A DNA stretch of 64,000 nucleotides from Kutzneria chonburiensis (GTDB taxonomy: Bacteria > Actinomycetota > Actinomycetes > Mycobacteriales > Pseudonocardiaceae), in contig NZ_CP097263.1 of assembly GCF_028622115.1 (NCBI RefSeq), positions 7,068,001-7,132,000 of the forward strand. The letters run 5' to 3'. Position numbers and translations under genes: made by a program. The notes under the pieces were generated by a model, which saw nothing but the letters and a program-made list of their open reading frames with translations, made no database searches and was not told the DNA's origin. Every line of letters begins with the position of its first letter. The first letter of the stretch is position 1. This document shows positions 29,374 to 38,722 of the stretch, in pieces.

Positions 29374-30407
29374 GGGCCGCCACCGTCACTCCCGGCCGCC
29401 CGGACGACCTTCGTGTGTCGGAGTGGCCGGAACCCGTTGCCCTTGACGGGGAGTTGCTCGTCGAGGGGCTGCTCGTCGGGCTCTGCCACACCGACCTTGA
29501 GATCATCAACGGCCGTATCGACTCGTTGCCGCCGGGCCAGGACCGCATGGTGTTGTTCCACGAGTCGCTCGGCCGAGTGCTCGAAGCCCCCGCCGGCAGC
29601 GGTTTCACGCCCGGCGACCTTGTCGCCGGCGTCGTCCGTCGGCCCGATCCCCTGCCCTGCGCCCCTTGCGCCGCCGGCCGTTCGGATTTCTGCCTCAACG
29701 GCAACTACACCGAGCGCGGCGTCACCGGCCTCGACGGCTTCGGCTCCGAGCGTTGGGCGGTGCCTGCCCAGTACGCGGTGCGGCTCGCCGCCGAGGTCGG
29801 TGACTGCGGCGTGTTGGCCGAACCCACCTCCATCGTGGCCAAGGCGTGGGACCAGATCGACCTCGTCGGCGCCCGTACTTTCTCTACGCCGCAACGGGTT
29901 CTCATCACCGGAGCGGGCCCCATCGGCCTGTTGGCCGCCCTGCTCGGCGTACAGCGCGGCCTCGAAGTCCACGTCCTCGACCGCATCGAGCACGGCATCA
30001 AGCCGGAGCTGGTGCGGGCGCTTCAGGCGACGTATCACCTCAGCCTGCACACCGTGCCCACGGTGGATGCGGTGATCGAGTGCACCGGCGTCGGCTCCTT
30101 GATGTTCGACTCGGTCCTCAAACTCGGCCGCAACGCCGTCGCCGTGCTGCTCGGTCTGTCCACTTCGGACGCTACGATCCCGTTGCCTCCTGGGCGTTTG
30201 AACGACACCCTCGTCTTCGGCAACGCCTCCGTCGTCGGCAGCGTCAACTCCGCCCCAGCCCACTTCCGCACCGCCGCCGAGGCTCTGGCCAAGGCCGACC
30301 AGGACTGGCTGCGCCGCCTCATCACCCGCCGCGTGCCCCTGTCGCGTTGGCCGCAGGCGTTGGAACCGCACGACGACATCAAGGTGGCCATCGACCTGAC
30401 ACTGTGA
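29370..30407 (+). CDS. Zinc-dependent glucose 1-dehydrogenase-like MDR oxidoreductase
   Basis: 345 aa medium-chain dehydrogenase. GLCHTD (catalytic zinc Cys and nearby Asp), LFHESLGRV (His-Glu) and the structural-zinc cysteines in PCAPCAAGRSDFC are present. The Rossmann motif is VLITGAGPIGLLAALLG. The FHES motif and overall layout resemble NAD(P)-dependent glucose dehydrogenases of the Sulfolobus/Thermoplasma type rather than ethanol dehydrogenases. The GTG start forms a GTGA overlap with the GH15 stop. The pair suggests disaccharide or dextrin to glucose to gluconolactone; that is inference from gene order. Confidence 0.82.
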   Translation: MRAATVTPGRPDDLRVSEWPEPVALDGELLVEGLLVGLCHTDLEIINGRIDSLPPGQDRMVLFHESLGRVLEAPAGSGFTPGDLVAGVVRRPDPLPCAPCAAGRSDFCLNGNYTERGVTGLDGFGSERWAVPAQYAVRLAAEVGDCGVLAEPTSIVAKAWDQIDLVGARTFSTPQRVLITGAGPIGLLAALLGVQRGLEVHVLDRIEHGIKPELVRALQATYHLSLHTVPTVDAVIECTGVGSLMFDSVLKLGRNAVAVLLGLSTSDATIPLPPGRLNDTLVFGNASVVGSVNSAPAHFRTAAEALAKADQDWLRRLITRRVPLSRWPQALEPHDDIKVAIDLTL

Positions 30408-30462
30408 TCTGGCCCACTCCCGCTTGGACAACCGGGGTCCCGCGTGTCCAGAGTTACGAGTC

Positions 30463-31359
30463 ATGACCACACAGATGGATGGCCTGACACGCAAGGAAAT
30501 TCACAAGGATGGCCTGGTCGGCGTGCTGTGCACGCCGCCGGGCGGACCAGCGCCGGGTGTGGTGCTGCTGGGCGGCTCCGAGGGCGGCCTGCACGCCGAC
30601 GACGCGGCGCTGCTGGCCAGTCACGGCTTCGCCGTGCTGGCGCTGGCCTACTTCGGCGCCTCAGGTGTGCCCCGTGACCTGGTCCGGGTGCCGCTGGAGT
30701 ACTTCGGCACCGCGCTGCGGTTCATGGCCGAACAGGATTCGGTGCGGGGCAACCGATGCGCGGTGATGGGCGGCTCGTTCGGCGGCATGACGGCACTGCT
30801 CGTCGGGGCCACGTTTCCGGGGCAGGTGTCTGCGGTGGTGAGCATCGCCGGCGGCGGTGTGGTGCTGCAGGGCATCGACACGGACGGCGATTTCTGGCAC
30901 ATGATCGACACGGAGGTGCCGCCCTACACCTGGCGCGGCGAGCCGCTGCCGTTCATCGCCAACCCCAGCACGGCCGAGATGCGCCGGCAGGCCGCCGCCG
31001 GTGAGCCGGTGGCGCTGCGGCCGGCCTTCGAGCGGGGCATGGAAGACACCGCCCGGCTCCAGGCGGCAACCATTGCGGTGGAACGGATCCAAAGCCCGGT
31101 ACTGCTGATCAGCGGCGGCGACGATCAACAGATCCCGGCCGAGGCGCTCAACGACATCGCCATGAACCGCCTCGCCGACGGGCGGCATCTGCGGTTTCCC
31201 GAAGCAGGACACGGCATCTGCGTGCCGCCGGCGCACCCGATGACCGAGACCGACGAGCAAGGTCCGGGAGTACGGCTGGCCCTGGGCGGCACACCGGAAG
31301 CCACCGTCACCGCGCAGCACGAAGTCTGGCGGGCGGCGGTGGCGTTCCTGTCCGACTAG
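30463..31359 (+). CDS. Alpha/beta hydrolase, BAAT C-terminal/dienelactone hydrolase-like
   Basis: 298 aa. PGVVLLGGSEGGLHADDAALLA gives the oxyanion region (shown in parts: VVLLGGSEGGLH), the nucleophile serine sits in VMGGSFGGMTALL, the acid in LLISGGDDQQIPA and the base in FPEAGHGICVPP. This arrangement is that of the bile-acid-CoA:amino-acid N-acyltransferase C-terminal family, whose bacterial members are thioesterases or esterases of unknown substrate. No N-terminal Acyl-CoA thioesterase domain is present. Its TAG stop overlaps the opposing stop of the GGDEF-EAL gene through a shared CTAG. Confidence 0.8.
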   Translation: MTTQMDGLTRKEIHKDGLVGVLCTPPGGPAPGVVLLGGSEGGLHADDAALLASHGFAVLALAYFGASGVPRDLVRVPLEYFGTALRFMAEQDSVRGNRCAVMGGSFGGMTALLVGATFPGQVSAVVSIAGGGVVLQGIDTDGDFWHMIDTEVPPYTWRGEPLPFIANPSTAEMRRQAAAGEPVALRPAFERGMEDTARLQAATIAVERIQSPVLLISGGDDQQIPAEALNDIAMNRLADGRHLRFPEAGHGICVPPAHPMTETDEQGPGVRLALGGTPEATVTAQHEVWRAAVAFLSD

Positions 31360-33503
31360 AAGAGCACCTCGATCTGGTGCGGCGGGCCGGGGCGGGCGAA
31401 CAGCCAGCCCTGGCCGGCGTCGCAGCCGATCTTGCGGAGGCGCTCGGCCTGGGACGGGGTCTCCACGCCCTCGGCGGTGACGGTGAGCCCCAGGGCATGG
31501 GCCAGCGAGACCAGGGTGCTGACGATCTTGGAGTCGACCGGGTCGACGCCGTCGGCGGCCCGCATGCCCTCCATGAACGAGCCGGCGATCTTGAGCTCGT
31601 GCACCGGAAGGTGCTTGAGGTAGGCCAGGTTCGAATAGCCGGTGCCGAAGTCGTCGATGGCGATCCGCACGCCCATGCCGGACAGCTGCCGCAGCGCCTC
31701 GAGCGGCTCGTCGGCGGTGCCCATGATGGCGCTCTCGGTGAGCTCCAGCTGCAACAGGTGCGGCGGCAGCGCGAACTCCTCGAGGATCGACTTGACGTCC
31801 GAGACGAGCGCCGGATCACGGGACTGACGCACGGCGAGGTTGACGCTGACGAACGGCGTGGCATCGCCGAACTCGTCAAGCCAGCGCCGGGCCTGCTGGC
31901 AGGCGCTGCGCAGCACCCACCGGCCCAGCGGCACGATCAGCCCGGTCTCCTCGGCCAGCTCGATGAACCGGTCCGGCGCCAGCCGCCCGAACTCCGGGTG
32001 CTGCCAGCGAACCAGCGCCTCGACGCCGAGAACCTTGCTGTCCTCCAACCGAACCAGCGGCTGGTAGTCGACGTAGAACTCGTCCCGCTCCAACGCGGCC
32101 GGCATGGTCGCGGACAGCGTGAACCGCGCGACCTCACGGGCGTTGCGCTCGGGATCGTAGAGCGCCCACCGGCTCTTGCCGTCGGCCTTGGCCCAGTACA
32201 GCGTGATGTCGGCATCACGCATCAAGTCGGCCGAGGTGGTGCCGTTGATCTCCCGCTCGACCAGGCCGATCGAGGCCGACACCGACAGCTCGTGCCCGTC
32301 GATGCGGATCGGCCCGGTCAGCGAGTACAGCACCCGGTCGGCGATGTCCACAATGGACTGAGTGCCGGTCGAGCCCTCGATCAGGATGACGAACTCGTCG
32401 CCGCCCATCCGGGCCACCAGCCGGCCGTCGCCGGCCACCGACTCGTCCAGCCGGTTGGCCACCGCGACCAGCAGCTGGTCGCCGATGTCGTGGCCGAGGC
32501 TGTCGTTGATCACCTTGAAGCCGTCGAGGTCCAGGTAGCACAGGCCGATCCGGGTGCCGGCCACGCCGTCGAAGGCCTTGCTCAGCCGCTCCATGAACAG
32601 CGCCCGGTTGGGCAGCGTGGTCAGGGGATCGTGCAACGCCTGGTAGCGCAGGCGGTTCTGCAGCAGGTGACGGTCGGTCACGTCCTCGACCATGGCCACC
32701 TGGTAGGCCGGCTGCCCGTCGTCGTCACGCACCAGCGAGATGGTCAGGTGCGTCCACACCGCCTCGCCGTCACGGCGGTTGAAGCGCTTCTCCACGCGGA
32801 AGTGGTCACGCTCGCCGTGCAGCAGCTGCTCGTAGTAGACCCACACGCTCTCCGCGTCGGCCGGGTGCATCAGCGAGCGCAGGTTGCGCTGCCGCAGCTC
32901 CGAGGCCGGATAACCGAGCATGTCCTGCAAAGACTGGTTGACCTCGAGGATGTTGCCGTCCGTGTCGGAGATCCCCATGCCGATGGCCGCCTCCGCGAAC
33001 ACCGCGCGGAACCGGGCCTCGCTGGCCCGCAGCGCCGCCTCGGCGTGGTCGCGGGCGTCCAGCACGGCCTCGCGGATCGCCTCCTGCTCGTCCAAGGTCC
33101 GCTCCCGCAGGCTCTGCGCGTAGCCGGCGGACAGCGCGCCCTGCAGCGCGGCGATACGGGAGCGCAGGTGCGGCTCGCCGTCCCGGCCCAGCTCGGTCAG
33201 CAGCTCGTCGCCCATCAGCTGCACGGTGCGGTCCAGCGTCTCCGTCCCGGTGAAATGCGCCTCCACCAGCCGGATGCCGACCTCGTGCGCCGCCGACGTG
33301 CGGAACGTGTCCGCGAGCAGCGCCTCCACCAGCAGCTCGGTGAGCCCGCGCAGGTGCTCGACGACCTCGGCCTTGGTCATCGGCACGTAGCTGGTGCCGA
33401 TGATCGCCGAGGCCCACGACTGCGCGAAGGCCTCCATGCCCGCGGCCACCGGCTCAGTCACGGCCGACCGGGCCCGCGGAATGTCCTGCCTCGTCCAGGT
33501 CAT
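31356..33503 (-). CDS. PAS-GGDEF-EAL c-di-GMP signalling protein (RmdA-like)
   Basis: 715 aa, no membrane segment. An N-terminal helical sensor region of about 165 residues (SWASAIIGTSYVPMTKAEVV) is followed by a PAS domain (ARFRAVFAEAAIGMGISDTDG, split motif; roughly 165-285), a GGDEF domain with intact MGGDEFVIL and DLDGFKVINDSLGHD, and an EAL domain with intact GVEALVRW, ELTESAIMG and IAIDDFGTG. Both catalytic motifs look active, so it may make and degrade c-di-GMP as reported for Streptomyces RmdA. Its ATG overlaps the stop of the upstream methyltransferase gene. Confidence 0.92.
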   Translation of the reverse strand: MTWTRQDIPRARSAVTEPVAAGMEAFAQSWASAIIGTSYVPMTKAEVVEHLRGLTELLVEALLADTFRTSAAHEVGIRLVEAHFTGTETLDRTVQLMGDELLTELGRDGEPHLRSRIAALQGALSAGYAQSLRERTLDEQEAIREAVLDARDHAEAALRASEARFRAVFAEAAIGMGISDTDGNILEVNQSLQDMLGYPASELRQRNLRSLMHPADAESVWVYYEQLLHGERDHFRVEKRFNRRDGEAVWTHLTISLVRDDDGQPAYQVAMVEDVTDRHLLQNRLRYQALHDPLTTLPNRALFMERLSKAFDGVAGTRIGLCYLDLDGFKVINDSLGHDIGDQLLVAVANRLDESVAGDGRLVARMGGDEFVILIEGSTGTQSIVDIADRVLYSLTGPIRIDGHELSVSASIGLVEREINGTTSADLMRDADITLYWAKADGKSRWALYDPERNAREVARFTLSATMPAALERDEFYVDYQPLVRLEDSKVLGVEALVRWQHPEFGRLAPDRFIELAEETGLIVPLGRWVLRSACQQARRWLDEFGDATPFVSVNLAVRQSRDPALVSDVKSILEEFALPPHLLQLELTESAIMGTADEPLEALRQLSGMGVRIAIDDFGTGYSNLAYLKHLPVHELKIAGSFMEGMRAADGVDPVDSKIVSTLVSLAHALGLTVTAEGVETPSQAERLRKIGCDAGQGWLFARPGPPHQIEVLF

Positions 33504-34288
33504 GGCTTGCGTCCCACCGCCACGTAGGCCCCGCTGCGCTCCGGATGCTCATCAAGGTCGTCCACCGCCTCCGGACGCCACAACGAAATGTCCACCACTC
33601 CAGGTTCCGCCAGGTCGAAGCCGTCTAACAACTCGGTCACCTCCGCCGCGCTCCTGGGGTGGAAATCGATCGTCGTGTTGTCCCGGTAGAGCTGCTCGGT
33701 GCGCTGGTAGTCCTCGAGGCCGCCCTCCACGGAGAAGTTGGTGAGCACGATGTGGCTGCCGGCCACCACGGTGTCCCGGTATCGGGCGATCACCGCGGGC
33801 AGGTCGGCGTTGCCGACGAAATCCAGCACACCGACCAGAAGCAGGCCGACCGGCTGCGTGAAGTCGAGCAGCCGACGCGTTTCGGCGTCGGCGAGGATCA
33901 CGTCCGGCTCGCAGATGTCGCCCAGCACCACGGCGGCGTTGCTCGAGTCGAGCATGTGGCTGCCGTGCGCGATCACCGCGGGGTCGTTGTCCACCAGCAC
34001 CACGCGGCTGGACGGGTCGAGGCGGCGGGCCAGCTCGGCCGAGCCGCCCGCGGTCGGCAGGCCGGAGCCGAGGTCGAGGAACTGCGTGACGCCCTGTCCG
34101 ACCAGGTAGCGCAGGGCACGGGCGAGGAACCGGCGGTGCAGCTGCATCATCCGCGGCAGCTCGGGCATCAGCTTCGCGGCGGCGTCCGCGAGCTCGCGGT
34201 CGACGGCGAAGTTGTGCGCGCCACCCAGGTAGTAGTCAAAGATCCTGGCCACGCTCGCGCTGCGCAGGTCGATCTCCGGGCGCTCCAC
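33500..34288 (-). CDS. SAM-dependent methyltransferase, SAV2177/DUF574 family
   Basis: 262 aa. ASVARIFDYYLGGAHNFAVDR near the N-terminus (parts RIFDYYLGGAHNF) is diagnostic; FLDLGSGLPTAGG is the SAM-binding loop and VVLVDNDPAVIAHG the following acidic strand. The family is greatly expanded in filamentous actinobacteria; substrates are mostly unknown. The GTG at 34288 is chosen because AGAGGTGG lies just upstream. It contains a TTA codon near 33626. Its TGA overlaps the ATG of the PAS-GGDEF-EAL gene (ATGA), so translation of the two is coupled. Confidence 0.88.
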   Translation of the reverse strand: MERPEIDLRSASVARIFDYYLGGAHNFAVDRELADAAAKLMPELPRMMQLHRRFLARALRYLVGQGVTQFLDLGSGLPTAGGSAELARRLDPSSRVVLVDNDPAVIAHGSHMLDSSNAAVVLGDICEPDVILADAETRRLLDFTQPVGLLLVGVLDFVGNADLPAVIARYRDTVVAGSHIVLTNFSVEGGLEDYQRTEQLYRDNTTIDFHPRSAAEVTELLDGFDLAEPGVVDISLWRPEAVDDLDEHPERSGAYVAVGRKP

Positions 34289-34528
34289 GCGGCCACCTCT
34301 CGTCCTCGGCGTCTCCCCACCCGAGTAGGACCGATGGGGAGCATACGACCGGGCAGGCCGGGCGTCTAACGTCACGTTTTCTCCCTGCTACCGGCCGACA
34401 CCCGGTGACAGGCAGGCCGTCCGCCTTCACTGTGAAAACCAGGTGCCACGGGTTTCTCCCCCGACAACGTCACGGCAGCGGTCCAGTGGACCACTCGTTT
34501 GGCGGACATGGTGACAGCATGAGGCCAA
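34289..34528. other. Intergenic region between methyltransferase and LysR genes
   Basis: 240 nt with no plausible gene. It holds the likely promoter of the methyltransferase/GGDEF-EAL pair on the minus strand. Visible elements are AACGTcACGTT near 34368-34378, a second AACGTCACG near 34466, and the palindrome GGTCCA-G-TGGACC at 34480-34492 close to the LysR stop. No regulator can be matched to them. Confidence 0.5.
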
Positions 34529-35413
34529 TCACACAGGCTGCAACCGGCTACGTGGGGCAACCATGTCCAAGAGCACGCTGGCTGCTGCACTGTGCGACGC
34601 CGGGGTGACGATCGCGGTCTCCCAGACCGGTGCGTCGCCGGTCAGCGGCACGAACCGGGCCCGCGACCCCTTGTGCACGAAGTTGCCGGGCAGGATGGCC
34701 ACGCCGAGGCCGTTGCCGACCAGGTCGAGCAGCGAATGCACGTCGTTGACCTCCAGCGCCACGTGCCGGTCGACGCAGTTGGCCGCGAGCAGCCGGTCCA
34801 CGGTCTCCCGCGTGCCCCAGTCCGGGTGGTAGTCGACGAACGGCAGGCCGTCGAGTTCCCGCAGGTCGACGCGGTCGCGGGCGGCGAACGGGTGGTCCGG
34901 GCCGCAGGCCAGCAGCAACGGCATGGTGTCCAGCGGGGTGATCATGACTTCGTCCGGGATGCGGGCCGGCCTCGTCACGAAGGCGACGTCGAGGCGGCCG
35001 GCGCGGACCTGCTCGATCAGGGCCCCGGAGCTGTCGTGGCGGAGCTGGATGTCCACGCCGGGATGAGCCTGGCTGAATCGAGAAAGAATCCCCGGCAGGT
35101 CCACAGTGCACAGACATTGCAGGGTGCCGACGGCCAGTCGTCCGCGCAGCAGGCCCTGCACCGCGGCGACGGCGTCGCGCGCCGCGGCCACGTTGGTCAG
35201 CGCCCGCCGGGCCTCGACCAGCAGCGCCCGCCCGGCCTCGGTCAGCTCGACCTGGCGGGTGCTGCGCAGGAACAGCGTCGCGCCGAGCTCCCGTTCCAGC
35301 GAGCGGATGGACGCCGACAGGCCGGACTGGGCCACGTGCAGCCGCTGGGCGGCGCGGGTGAAATGGCACTCCTCGGCGACCGCGACGAAGTACTCGAGCT
35401 GGCGCAATTCCAC
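34529..35413 (-). CDS. LysR-family transcriptional regulator
   Basis: 294 aa. The N-terminal winged helix MELRQLEYFVAVAEECHFTR ... LHVAQSGLSASIRSLERELG is followed by an effector domain (LRGRLAVGTLQCL, IPDEVMITPLDTMPLLLACG, VGNGLGVAILPGNFV). Start is the GTG at 35413. It is divergent from an aldo-keto reductase gene, the usual sign that the LysR protein controls its neighbour. Effector unknown. Confidence 0.92.
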   Translation of the reverse strand: MELRQLEYFVAVAEECHFTRAAQRLHVAQSGLSASIRSLERELGATLFLRSTRQVELTEAGRALLVEARRALTNVAAARDAVAAVQGLLRGRLAVGTLQCLCTVDLPGILSRFSQAHPGVDIQLRHDSSGALIEQVRAGRLDVAFVTRPARIPDEVMITPLDTMPLLLACGPDHPFAARDRVDLRELDGLPFVDYHPDWGTRETVDRLLAANCVDRHVALEVNDVHSLLDLVGNGLGVAILPGNFVHKGSRARFVPLTGDAPVWETAIVTPASHSAAASVLLDMVAPRSRLQPV

Positions 35414-35428
35414 GATTGAGCATCCCGG

Positions 35429-35445
35429 GTGATCGAGCGAATCAC
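35429..35445. promoter_or_regulatory. Candidate LysR-binding dyad
   Basis: GTGAT-N7-ATCAC, a perfect 5-bp dyad, lies 15 nt upstream of the LysR start in the divergent spacer. LysR proteins commonly bind short dyads in such spacers. TTAATA at 35464-35469 could be a -10 for the reductase gene. Confidence 0.4.
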
Positions 35446-35520
35446 TTTCTTCTGTTGGACAGCTTAATACGGTGGCAGCAGGGTAGGAGTCAGGTCAACA
35501 ACCCACGAAAGAGGACCACG

Positions 35521-36381
35521 ATGCAGACTCGCCGTATCGGCGACGCCCAGGTCAGCGCGATCGGCCTCGGCGGCATGCCGATGTCCATCGAGGGGCGGCC
35601 GGACGAGGCGCGCAGCATCGCCACCGTGCACGCTGCCCTTGACGCGGGCGTCACCTTCTTCGACACGGCCGATGCCTACTCGCTGGGCGGCGCCGAGGTC
35701 GGACACAACGAGACGCTGATCGCCGAGGCCGTCGCGAGCTGGGGTGGCGACACCTCCGACGTGCTGATCGCCACCAAGGGCGGCCACCTGCGGCCCGGCG
35801 ACGGCAGCTGGACCCTCGACGGCCGCCCCGAGTACCTCAAGCAGGCCGCCGAGGCCTCGCTCAAGCGGCTCGGCGTCGACGTGATCGGCCTGTACCAGTT
35901 CCACCGGCCCGATCCCCAGGTCGACTACGCCGATTCGGTCGGTGCGATCCGGGACCTGCTGGACGCCGGCAAGATCCGCTATGCCGGTATCTCCAACGCG
36001 AATCCCGAGCAGATCAGGCTGGCCGACGAGATCCTCGGCGGCCGGCTGGTCTCCGTGCAGAACCAGTTCTCGCCGGCCTTCCGGTCCAGCGAGCCCGAGC
36101 TGGAGCTGTGCGACGAGCTGGGCATCGCCTTCCTGCCGTGGAGCCCGTTCGGCGGCATCCGGCGGGCCGGCGAGCTGGGCAGCCGGTTCGCCGCGTTCGC
36201 CGACATCGCCGCGGACAAGGGCGTCAGCCCGCACGTGCTGACGCTGGCCTGGATGCTGGCCAAGTCCCCGGTCGTCGTGCCCATCCCCGGCGCCAGCCGC
36301 CCGGAGAGCATCCGGGACTCGGTGACCGCCGTCGACGTCACGCTGACCCCCGAGGAGCTGTCCCGCCTCGACGCCGCCTGA
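35521..36381 (+). CDS. Aldo/keto reductase
   Basis: 286 aa (beta/alpha)8 NADPH-dependent oxidoreductase. FFDTADAYSLGGAE contains catalytic Asp and Tyr, LIATKGGHLRPGD the Lys, and LYQFHRPDPQVDYADS the His. The C-terminal IPGASRPESIRDSV is the cofactor-phosphate loop. GAGGA precedes the ATG at 35521. It groups with general AKR family members whose substrate is not predictable. Expected to be controlled by the divergent LysR protein. Confidence 0.9.
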   Translation: MQTRRIGDAQVSAIGLGGMPMSIEGRPDEARSIATVHAALDAGVTFFDTADAYSLGGAEVGHNETLIAEAVASWGGDTSDVLIATKGGHLRPGDGSWTLDGRPEYLKQAAEASLKRLGVDVIGLYQFHRPDPQVDYADSVGAIRDLLDAGKIRYAGISNANPEQIRLADEILGGRLVSVQNQFSPAFRSSEPELELCDELGIAFLPWSPFGGIRRAGELGSRFAAFADIAADKGVSPHVLTLAWMLAKSPVVVPIPGASRPESIRDSVTAVDVTLTPEELSRLDAA

Positions 36382-36408
36382 TGCAGGGAAGGACGCCTTA
36401 CCTGCATC
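36380..36408. terminator. Hairpin between convergent AKR and CapA-like genes
   Basis: GATGCAGG (36380-36387) pairs with CCTGCATC (36401-36408), with an inner AGG/CCT stem. It overlaps the reductase stop codon and lies directly before the opposing stop at 36410, so it may serve both genes. Confidence 0.65.
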
Positions 36409-36409
36409 G

Positions 36410-38707
36410 CTAGTAGGCGAAGCCGTCCATGGCGACGGTGGCGGGGGTCGGGCCGTTGTTGCGGACGAAGTCGTGCGGCCCGGCCTCGCCGTCGGCCGGC
36501 CGCCACTCCACAAAGGACACATCGTCGAAGTCGACGGCCTGGCCGGCCACCGAGCCCGCGCGGGAGGCGGCCAGGCCGAGCCGCAGCAGCACCATGTTGC
36601 CGCCGAGCTGCTCGGGCGTCAGATCGATGGATACGTCGTGCCACTGGCCGTCGGACGGCACGTCGAGCCGCCGGTCCACGTCCTTGAGGGCGGTGGACTC
36701 CGGATCCTCGGTCGGATCGGAGTCGTCGAAGTGGTACGGCGTGAGCCGGAGCAGGGCCGTCGCGCCGTTGGTCACGCGGACCTTGGCCCGGACCGTGTAG
36801 GTCGGGTCCTCGTCCAGCGGCGTGCCGTCGGCGTTCTCCTTGCGGTGCCGCGGCAGCGGGATCCGGGCCACCGGCCGGTTCAGCTGCTCGGCACCGCCCG
36901 CGCCCTCCACGTGGAGGTAGCCGGCCTGGCCGAGGGCCCCGTTGCCGACGACGCCGTTGGACCAGTGCGTGTCGCCGTCGGGCCGGCCGTCCACGGTGTT
37001 GTCGGCGAAGCTGCCCCAGCCGAAGAGGTCCTGGCCGAGCTCGACGTTCTTCACGGGTTGAGCCACGGTGAGACCGTTGTAATTGATCTTCGTGACGGAG
37101 TGCGGGCCGACCTGCACCGACACCGGCGTCGGCTTCGGCGGGTCGGCGGTGATCACGGCCGTGCCGTGGTCGGCGTGGAACTGGGCCGGTTTGGTGTCCG
37201 GGTCGAGCGTGATCGGCACGGCCACCACCCCGCCGTTCTCGCCCCGCTGCGTCTGCACCGGCCGCCGGCTGTCGGCCCACACGCCCAGCACGGTCCGCCT
37301 CGCGGCGTCGCCGGTGGCCGGCATCGGGCGGTAGCCGTCGATCTCCACCGGCACCAGCCGGGCCTCGACCAGCGTGTCGCCGTCCCAGACCGTGCGCAGG
37401 AAGGCCGACGAGAAGGTGGACATGAAGTCCTGGTCGAACACGAAGTTGCCCATGCTGTAGGCGATCAGGTGGCCCTTGTACCACTCGAAACCCTGCAACA
37501 CGTGCGGATGGTGGCAGATCACGATGTCCGCCCCGGCGTCGATGGCGGCCCGGGCCATCGCCCGGGTGTCCTTGGCCGACGCCGACTGGAACTGGAAGCC
37601 GGTGTGCATCTCCACGATGGTCAGCTGGGACTGCCCGGCCACGTCCCGGATCTGCGCCGGAGACGCCGTGTTGTCCCAGTGGGCGGCGCCGGCGTGGCCG
37701 CGGCGGCCCACCCAGTCCTGGATCTCCGGGTAGACGTGGGTCAGCGACGGCCAGGCCGCGGCCTGGTCCGCCTTGGACAGCTTCTCGTAGACCGCCCACG
37801 CCTGGCCGATGGTCCGGTCCTGGCTCGGGATCTTGCCGAAACCCCAGGTCCGGGGCTGGTACTGCCAGGCGTCGTCGGCGCTGGTCGGCGTGCCGGTCTT
37901 GGGGTAGGAGTCGTTGACGTACGAGCCGTCCACGCTGGTGTAGGCCAGCACGGCGACGCCGGTGCCGTGCACCGTGGTCTGGAACGGCTTCTGCGGCTGG
38001 TCGCCGACGGTCGTGCCGACCACCGGGAAACCGGCCGTGGATAGCGCTTTCTCCGTGTCGGCCACGCCGTCGTCGAGGAAGTCTCGGGTGTGGTTGTTGG
38101 CCAGCAGCGGCACCGTGACGCCGAGCGCCTTGAGGCCGTCCACACTCGCCGGCGGCGACTCCAGGATGAAGCGCTTCTTCGGGTAGGCGTCGGCGGCCGC
38201 CTTGTCGCTGACCACGGTCTCCAGGTTCACGGTGCTCAGGTCGGCCAGCCGGAAGGCCGGCGCCACGGCGTCCACCACGGAGCGTACGCCCGCGGCGGCG
38301 GCGCCGGCCGGGATCAGCTCGGACTGGTAGCGGCGGCCGAACATCACGTCACCGGCCGAGTTCACCACGAACCGCTTGCCACCGTTGTCGGACAGCAGCC
38401 GCACGTCGATCGTCTTGCCGGCGTCCTCAAGGCCGAGCAGCACCGGTTCGGCGATGTGGCCCGGGGCCTGAGCGACCGTCATGACCGGGCCGTTGGTGAG
38501 CTGCACTCGCTGCGGCTCACCCAGCGGCCGGCCGTTCTCGTCCACGACACGCACGGTGACCGCCGCCGTTGCCGCGGTCGGCACCACCTCGCCGCCGTCC
38601 GGACAGCGCCATAAACAGCCGCCGACCAGGTTGGGCACGATCGCCAGCCCGCCGGCGACCAGCACGAGAATCAGGACCAGGTGCAACCGCTTGCCGACCG
38701 ACGCCAC
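36410..38707 (-). CDS. CapA-family (poly-gamma-glutamate synthesis-like) membrane-anchored metallophosphatase protein
   Basis: About 765 aa. A single N-terminal membrane anchor (LHLVLILVLVAGGLAIVPNLV) is followed by an extracytoplasmic CapA/PgsA calcineurin-like domain: NSAGDVMFGRRY, VNLETVVSD, LLANNHTRDFLDDG and ICHHPHVLQGFEWY hold the metal-site residues. The C-terminal 250 residues form a separate beta-rich, carbohydrate-binding-like region. The GTG at 38707 is preferred over 38713 since GGAGAG then sits 6 nt upstream. No pgsB or pgsC genes accompany it, so polyglutamate synthesis is unlikely; a cell-wall or polymer phosphatase role is more plausible. Confidence 0.82.
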   Translation of the reverse strand: MASVGKRLHLVLILVLVAGGLAIVPNLVGGCLWRCPDGGEVVPTAATAAVTVRVVDENGRPLGEPQRVQLTNGPVMTVAQAPGHIAEPVLLGLEDAGKTIDVRLLSDNGGKRFVVNSAGDVMFGRRYQSELIPAGAAAAGVRSVVDAVAPAFRLADLSTVNLETVVSDKAAADAYPKKRFILESPPASVDGLKALGVTVPLLANNHTRDFLDDGVADTEKALSTAGFPVVGTTVGDQPQKPFQTTVHGTGVAVLAYTSVDGSYVNDSYPKTGTPTSADDAWQYQPRTWGFGKIPSQDRTIGQAWAVYEKLSKADQAAAWPSLTHVYPEIQDWVGRRGHAGAAHWDNTASPAQIRDVAGQSQLTIVEMHTGFQFQSASAKDTRAMARAAIDAGADIVICHHPHVLQGFEWYKGHLIAYSMGNFVFDQDFMSTFSSAFLRTVWDGDTLVEARLVPVEIDGYRPMPATGDAARRTVLGVWADSRRPVQTQRGENGGVVAVPITLDPDTKPAQFHADHGTAVITADPPKPTPVSVQVGPHSVTKINYNGLTVAQPVKNVELGQDLFGWGSFADNTVDGRPDGDTHWSNGVVGNGALGQAGYLHVEGAGGAEQLNRPVARIPLPRHRKENADGTPLDEDPTYTVRAKVRVTNGATALLRLTPYHFDDSDPTEDPESTALKDVDRRLDVPSDGQWHDVSIDLTPEQLGGNMVLLRLGLAASRAGSVAGQAVDFDDVSFVEWRPADGEAGPHDFVRNNGPTPATVAMDGFAY

Positions 38708-38722
38708 GGGCACTCTCCATTA

